Shown here: piece after piece, positions 59,592-64,000 of the stretch | How the letters are laid out: each line of letters starts with the position of its first letter | Numbering within the stretch: position 1 is the first letter of the stretch | Program-made: the position numbers and the translations under genes | Assembly: GCA_022616415.1 (NCBI GenBank) | Contig: JAKEEU010000011.1 | Coordinates: 17,745 to 81,744, forward strand | Direction: 5' to 3' | From: Candidatus Zhuqueibacterota bacterium | GTDB taxonomy: Bacteria > Zhuqueibacterota > Zhuqueibacteria > Zhuqueibacterales > Zhuqueibacteraceae | DNA: 64,000 nt | Notes under the pieces: generated by a model | What the model was told of the DNA's origin: nothing | Database searches by the model: none | Seen by the model: only the letters and a program-made list of their open reading frames with translations

Positions 59592-61553
59592 TTATGTGAA
59601 CGCGGTGTTGACGTAATTGATCATTTGATCATTCAAAATGCCTTTCAACAGCGCGGCCATTTGATAACAAACTTTCATGTCCAAAACGTGCCCAACCAAT
59701 TCCGGCTCGCAGTTTTCCACGTAAATAACTTCAAGGCTCGGCCACTCCAATTGCAACACGAGCGCCTCATCAAGAAAATGGGCGTGATGGTGCGTCGAAT
59801 CAGCTCGCAGCGCATAAATCTTGTCCTCGATGCGGCCGTGCAGAACGATCGCACTCTCGCGTTTTTCAATCCAAAAGCCGTTCTGCCCGTCTAATTTCTC
59901 CCACGATTCGCGGCTGCCAAAAAAGCGCGGCTTCTTGATATATGGGCCGCCGTGCTCCGGACAGAACACGTCACAATTGCCGCACTCGTTGCAGAAGTCC
60001 GCATAGTTGGCGATCTGATGGGATTTTTCAATGCGCAAAACCCCACCGGGAATTTCTTCGACAATGCCTTCCGGCCCGATGCAATAATTGGCGTACTCAA
60101 CTTCCAGCGGCTGCAGCTCGTAATAAAAATTCGCATCATTCGGGCAAACCGGAATGCACTTGTCGCAGTTAATGCAATCAAACAGCACGAGATGGCTGTC
60201 GATTTTGCGGGGAACGGACTTGTTCTTGCTCTGCGAGTAACGTGGGTCTGCCAACACTTTTGCCATCACTTCTGAGGTGTTGGCTATAATGGCGGCGTCG
60301 ATATCATCCTTCCTCGAACCCCATTTTATTATATAGTCACTAACACTCACCGCGCCTAATTCCCTCATCTTACTTTCAAGATTCAGGAGATATTTATATA
60401 AACGCCCGTAACCACCGGGCTTGAGCAAATCGGAGCAGGTCGTAATCGGCACGAGTCCGGCGGCCACCGCGTCGGAAAAATTGTGTTGATCGATGCCGGC
60501 AGAAAACGAGATCGGCATCTCGGATCCGAAAACTTTGCGCCAATCTTCCACCAGCGCCATCGCCAGCACGTGCAGCGGCGGGCCGGATAGATACATGATC
60601 TCGTCGGAGAAAAATTTTCCTTTATTGACGACTTCGAGCGTGTTGCTGAATTTGACGCCGACGGTCTTGTCCAGCCGATCCGCCGTGCTCTTCAAGCGGC
60701 GCACCACTTGCACGGCATCGTCAAACGTGATGTTGACTTGATAGACTTTGGGATTGACTTCGAGATCGTGATAACCGAGCCGATCATAAAGCAGATACTC
60801 TAATTTCTCCTTCCCCATCATCGGCGGGTTCATTTTAATGATGACGTGATAATCCATCTCAGTGAGCAGGAAGTGGACGATGCTTTCGATTTCCTGCGCC
60901 GGACAGCCGTGAAAGGTGGAAAGCGTGATGCTTTTGGCGAGGTTGGTTTTATAAGGAAGATTGCGATATTGGGAAAAATCGGCAGGAATCTGTTGTCGTA
61001 ATTCTTCGACTAGCGCGGTTGCATCTTTGATGCTATTCAGCCAATTCCGTATCGGCTCGCTCTGAATGCCTTTGAGATCGTAGCCGACGCTCACATCGAA
61101 AATCATCTCGGTCTTGGCGAACGGATCATTTTGCTCCAACACGTTCGCGGCGATCAGCATTTCGATGAGCATGTGCCCGGCGACATACTCGCGCAGCGAT
61201 TGCTCGAGGCGCAGCTCTTGCGACCATTCGACATTGTAGCCGACGTTGGTCATGTCGATGCACGGCCGCGCGATTTTGAGCTGATCGAGAATCTGAACGG
61301 TTTTCAGCTCGAGGATGCGGCTGCCGCCAAGCCAGGAGAGCACGAGGTTTTGTGCCATCTGCGTCTGCGGCCCCGCGGCTGGGCCGACCGGCGTCGCCGC
61401 TTTCATGCCGCAAAACTCGACTGAGGTATCCTGGCCGTCGTTGCTGCGATAGAATTTTTGTTTCGGGAGATCGAAAATCGATTGCTGCTTTTCAAACTCC
61501 CGAAACATGCGGCGGATGAGATGGGCAAAAGGAAGAGGATGGAGTTCGGCCAT
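59592..61553 (-). CDS. YgfK-like iron-sulfur oxidoreductase (putative selenate reductase / purine-cluster subunit)
   Basis: 653 residues. A dihydropyrimidine-dehydrogenase-like flavin TIM barrel (KAATPVGPAAGPQTQMAQNL; LSTFHGCPAQEIESIV; FSNTLEVVN) is followed by two 4Fe-4S motifs (CINCDKCIPVCPNDANF, CNECGNCDVFCPEHGGPY). YgfK is longer because it also carries an NADPH/FAD module; here the protein ends after a small extra domain. YgfK-type genes occur with selenium-dependent molybdenum hydroxylases of purine breakdown. A matching molybdoenzyme lies 5 kb away on the same strand. Confidence 0.8.
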   Translation of the reverse strand: MAELHPLPFAHLIRRMFREFEKQQSIFDLPKQKFYRSNDGQDTSVEFCGMKAATPVGPAAGPQTQMAQNLVLSWLGGSRILELKTVQILDQLKIARPCIDMTNVGYNVEWSQELRLEQSLREYVAGHMLIEMLIAANVLEQNDPFAKTEMIFDVSVGYDLKGIQSEPIRNWLNSIKDATALVEELRQQIPADFSQYRNLPYKTNLAKSITLSTFHGCPAQEIESIVHFLLTEMDYHVIIKMNPPMMGKEKLEYLLYDRLGYHDLEVNPKVYQVNITFDDAVQVVRRLKSTADRLDKTVGVKFSNTLEVVNKGKFFSDEIMYLSGPPLHVLAMALVEDWRKVFGSEMPISFSAGIDQHNFSDAVAAGLVPITTCSDLLKPGGYGRLYKYLLNLESKMRELGAVSVSDYIIKWGSRKDDIDAAIIANTSEVMAKVLADPRYSQSKNKSVPRKIDSHLVLFDCINCDKCIPVCPNDANFYYELQPLEVEYANYCIGPEGIVEEIPGGVLRIEKSHQIANYADFCNECGNCDVFCPEHGGPYIKKPRFFGSRESWEKLDGQNGFWIEKRESAIVLHGRIEDKIYALRADSTHHHAHFLDEALVLQLEWPSLEVIYVENCEPELVGHVLDMKVCYQMAALLKGILNDQMINYVNTAFT

Positions 61554-61579
61554 GGATATATCCCGCTGTTACTTTTTCG

Positions 61580-61794
61580 CTATGGATAATCAGGCAAATA
61601 TTTCACGAAAGGAAGCCCCGTTTTGACCGCATCATAATGACGCTTTCTGTCTCATACTCGAATAGTGGCGGAGCAATGAGATCGATACCTGCCGCAATGG
61701 AATCACGTAGAAATTTCCGGGCCTTTTTCCGCCAAGTTTCGCCCTTCACAACCCATTTGATGGCAACGCTGGCATCTACGCATCTTTCCGGCAT
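61580..61794 (-). pseudogene. VapC-like PIN toxin with internal deletion
   Basis: The N-terminal part from ATG 61794 reads MPERCVDASVAIKWVVKGET and later LIAPPLFEYETESVI, good PIN family sequence with the first Asp and a Glu. It then jumps, out of frame, to the extreme C-terminus YDAVKTGLPFVKYLPDYP (stop 61580). That tail is almost the same as in the first PIN gene (YDAVKATLSFVKYLPDYP). About 50 central residues with the remaining acidic site are missing. Confidence 0.75.
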
Positions 61795-62072
61795 ATTTGA
61801 GTCATCCTTTCGTCACGCAACCGACGAATCATTTCTGCAGCATCAGTCTGACCTTGTGAATCGTCTTCAAGACCATCCACTTCTGCCAATAGTTCATTTG
61901 CCAACTGTAAACGCGCCAAGTGCATCCGTTCCTTGTCGCGCTTTCTATCTATGGCTATAGGGAACGCGTTTCTCAAACGTTCGGTAATGTGAACAATCAA
62001 CTGAAGAGACTCTTGTGGTTCTAGTTGTCTTGCTAATTTTTCTACCTGCTCTAAGGTCGCTTGATGGGACAT
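61776..62072 (-). CDS. Antitoxin-like partner of the deleted PIN gene
   Basis: 98 residues. GAGGT lies seven bases before the ATG. Helical: ATLEQVEKLARQLEPQESLQ, LIVHITERLR, a charged stretch, then MIRRLRDERMTQI. Paralogue of 52012-52284. It overlaps the toxin start by 19 bases. It has outlived its toxin, so is now an orphan. Confidence 0.7.
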   Translation of the reverse strand: MSHQATLEQVEKLARQLEPQESLQLIVHITERLRNAFPIAIDRKRDKERMHLARLQLANELLAEVDGLEDDSQGQTDAAEMIRRLRDERMTQICRKDA

Positions 62073-62172
62073 AATGCACCTCGAGGTTATAATCCGCCTA
62101 TTGGATTCAATACTGAAAGATACAACGCTTTCCGAGAAAAAGCAAGTCTGAGAAAATTTTAATTATATTGAA

Positions 62173-63432
62173 TTAACTAAAATTATCATGACAGCTATTG
62201 CCCACCGCGACCCCCGCCACATACCCACTCGCCCACGCCCACTGAAAATTGAAGCCGCCGATGCGGCCATCGACATCGCAAATTTCCCCGCAAAGATAAA
62301 GGCCGGGGCAGCAGCGTGATTCCATCGTGTTCAGTCGCAGTTCGCTCAGCGGCACGCCGCCGGCGGTGACCTCGGCAAAATTGTAGCCGCGATCACCGGT
62401 GATGGGCAACGGCATCTGGGTGACGATGCGAGCAAGCGCCAAACGTTGCGCTCGCGTCAACTCATGACCTGATGTGCCCGGTTCGACGCCGGCTTGTTGG
62501 CATAACACGCGCGCCAGCCGTTCCGGCAAATATTCGCGCAAATGTTTGATCACGGTCGTTCGACCGAGAGCCTGCAATTCTGCGTCAAGCTGTTCGGCAC
62601 TCTTCCCCGGCCACCAGTTGATCACGAGTGTGGTTTCGGGGTCATCAAAATTGGCCTCGAGATAATAACGGCTAATATTGAGAACCGACGGCCCGGAGAG
62701 ACCGAAATGCGTACAGAGCGTGGAGTTGGTGAATGTGATTATTTTTTTGCCTTTGCTCGAACGGACTTCGAGCGTCGCCGGAACCGTGAGACCGCTAAGC
62801 TCGCGAATGAAATGTCCCGGCGGCAAAGTCAGCGGCACTAATGCGGGAAAAACGCGCGGCGTGATGGTGTGGCCGAGCGATTTGGCGATTTCGAAACCGT
62901 GCCCATCGGAACCGGTTTTGGGCAAACTTTTACCGCCGGTGGCGAGAACGAGTTGTCTCGCTTCCATATCGCCCCATTCGTCACGAATCCAAAAGCCGTT
63001 GCCGATTTTCTCGACGGTTTCGGCACGGCTAGGGTGTTGGATGATGACGTTCGCTTGTTGTGCCGCAGTTAAAAGTGCGTTGAGCACGGTCTGCGCGCGG
63101 TCGGTGGTGGGAAAAAGTTTGCCGGTTTCTTCACGCTTAAGCTCAACCCCAAGTGCGTGAAAAAACTCGACGGTCTGGGTCACGCCAAAACGCCGCAGCA
63201 CTTTGGCAATGGCGTGGCGAGATGAGCCGGCAAATGCCGAGGCCTCGACTTCGTCATGCGTGACATTGCAACGGCCGCCGCCGGAGACGAGTATTTTAGC
63301 GCCGAGCTTTTTCGCGCCATCGAGAAGAATGATGGAATGTGCCGGATTGGTGCGGCCGGCCCAGATGCCCGCCATGAGACCGGCAGCGCCGGCGCCGATA
63401 ATCACGACGTCGGCACGTTTGCGAATGGTCAT
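62173..63432 (-). CDS. YhiN/HI0933-family FAD-dependent oxidoreductase
   Basis: 419 residues from ATG 63432 (MTIRKRADVVIIGAGAAGLM); the open frame continues back to 63570. FAD-binding GxGxxG (IIGAGAAGLMAG), the family motif KKLGAKILVSGGGRCNVTH, TGGKSLPKTGSDGHGF, and the C-terminal GLYLCGEICDVDGRIGGFNF. A soluble flavoprotein of unknown substrate, widespread in bacteria. Confidence 0.9.
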   Translation of the reverse strand: MTIRKRADVVIIGAGAAGLMAGIWAGRTNPAHSIILLDGAKKLGAKILVSGGGRCNVTHDEVEASAFAGSSRHAIAKVLRRFGVTQTVEFFHALGVELKREETGKLFPTTDRAQTVLNALLTAAQQANVIIQHPSRAETVEKIGNGFWIRDEWGDMEARQLVLATGGKSLPKTGSDGHGFEIAKSLGHTITPRVFPALVPLTLPPGHFIRELSGLTVPATLEVRSSKGKKIITFTNSTLCTHFGLSGPSVLNISRYYLEANFDDPETTLVINWWPGKSAEQLDAELQALGRTTVIKHLREYLPERLARVLCQQAGVEPGTSGHELTRAQRLALARIVTQMPLPITGDRGYNFAEVTAGGVPLSELRLNTMESRCCPGLYLCGEICDVDGRIGGFNFQWAWASGYVAGVAVGNSCHDNFS

Positions 63433-63523
63433 GCAAGTTTGCTCATCGGCGTGAAAATTTGTTGGCTGGCGCAGCGAATCGCCGGCCCCAAATTTTATTT
63501 TTGCCAACGTGCCTGGCGCAGCT

Positions 63524-63853
63524 CTACTTGGCAAAATTCTGCACGAGCTTGTTAAGCTCATCGAGCACATCGCTCACGCGGCGGAGATCCTTCAAGCGGC
63601 CTTTTTCCGGTTTGACTTTTAATCCGACAATAAGATCCTGCATTTCGTCGAGCAACTTTTCCTGGCGTTGCGCGGCTTTGGAGTCGCTCTCCGGATTGGG
63701 CAGATCGCGCACCGCCTCACTCAACGCCACGATCTCGGCTTCTACTTGAACCACTAACGCATTGGCGATGTCCCGCACGAGCGGCCTGAGATTTTCGATC
63801 CCGCTCTTCAACTCGCTGCGAGGTTTTAGCAGGGGATTGGATTTGAGAGCCAT
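63524..63853 (-). CDS. Small coiled-coil protein of unknown function
   Basis: 109 residues. AGGAGGT lies 13 bases before the ATG. Almost entirely helical: ENLRPLVRDIANALVVQVEA, VALSEAVRDL, then KLLDEMQDLIVGLK and LKDLRRVSDVLDELNKLVQN. No signal peptide. It lies about 90 bases upstream of the flavoprotein start and is probably in its operon. No family recognised. Confidence 0.6.
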   Translation of the reverse strand: MALKSNPLLKPRSELKSGIENLRPLVRDIANALVVQVEAEIVALSEAVRDLPNPESDSKAAQRQEKLLDEMQDLIVGLKVKPEKGRLKDLRRVSDVLDELNKLVQNFAK

Positions 63854-64000
63854 ACGATTATGTTTACCTCCTCAATATTAACGCGGTCAAGCCGGTAAGG
63901 GCCTACGCCAGATTTTCAAACAAGTTGAAAACTGGAGCCCTTCGGGCAGCCATCAAAAACAAAATTTTCCCAACGGATAGATGAACCCAACGGATAAGGC
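63854..64000. other. Non-coding right end
   Basis: No gene seen. CCCAACGGATA occurs twice (about 63969-63979 and 63987-63997), a short direct repeat of unknown meaning. Confidence 0.4.

Overview
The window looks like a chromosomal segment of a Gram-negative bacterium of the FCB (Bacteroidetes/Chlorobi-like) group. The evidence is a secreted subtilase ending in a type IX-type sorting domain with the 'QNFPNP' signature, a DUF4249 lipoprotein paired with a TonB-dependent receptor, a BshA-type bacillithiol glycosyltransferase, separate heptose kinase and adenylyltransferase genes (RfaE1/RfaE2), and a pyrophosphate-type phosphofructokinase. The large load of intergenic hairpins suggests an environmental lineage such as Ignavibacteria, Calditrichota or KSB1. 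The phylum is an inference.

Layout. 0-10.3 kb: the 3' part of ndk, a SPOR protein, then a fatty-acid/ribosome operon (yceD-rpmF-plsX-fabH-fabD-fabG-acpP-fabF-rnc). It is interrupted twice by foreign-looking DNA: an AT-rich two-gene cassette (endonuclease/exonuclease/phosphatase-family protein plus unknown partner) between fabD and fabG, and a HEPN-like small gene between fabG and acpP. 10.3-20.4 kb: coiled-coil proteins, a DUF4249/TonB receptor pair, an S9 peptidase, an MFS permease, a LarA-like protein and a YjbR-like protein. A 113-nt palindromic element occurs twice here. 20.5-25 kb: a fused MetH-activation/ENPP reading frame, a BrnT/BrnA-like toxin-antitoxin pair, a deleted HicBA pair and a broken REP-associated transposase lying between two hairpins of one family. 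25-40.5 kb: mostly housekeeping metabolism on the minus strand (rfaE2/rfaE1, DUF190/truncated crcB, homocysteine methyltransferase-MTHFR, HEAT protein, DUF2207, PhzF, bshA), with PPi-PFK and a TPR lipoprotein on plus.

40.5-52.3 kb is the accessory core. A co-directional minus-strand block encodes a CHAT (caspase-like) protease, two paralogous NB-ARC/TPR proteins, a NACHT-type ATPase and a 21-repeat helical protein. The first four proteins share a short N-terminal G-D-V-V-G-R-D-K motif, and several genes overlap by 4 nt. Downstream come a three-gene operon of unrecognised small proteins and two decayed copies of the repeat protein's C-terminus. The layout resembles a multi-receptor STAND/caspase conflict (immunity or cell-suicide) system, and it is the best candidate here for something undescribed.

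52-64 kb: two related VapBC-like pairs, both with broken toxins, flank a xanthine-dehydrogenase-like molybdoenzyme, a DUF4231 membrane protein, a secreted subtilase, an unknown gene pair and a YgfK-like iron-sulfur protein. A YhiN-like flavoprotein and a coiled-coil protein close the window. In all there are five to six toxin-antitoxin-like loci, most of them damaged, and at least four families of intergenic hairpin repeats.
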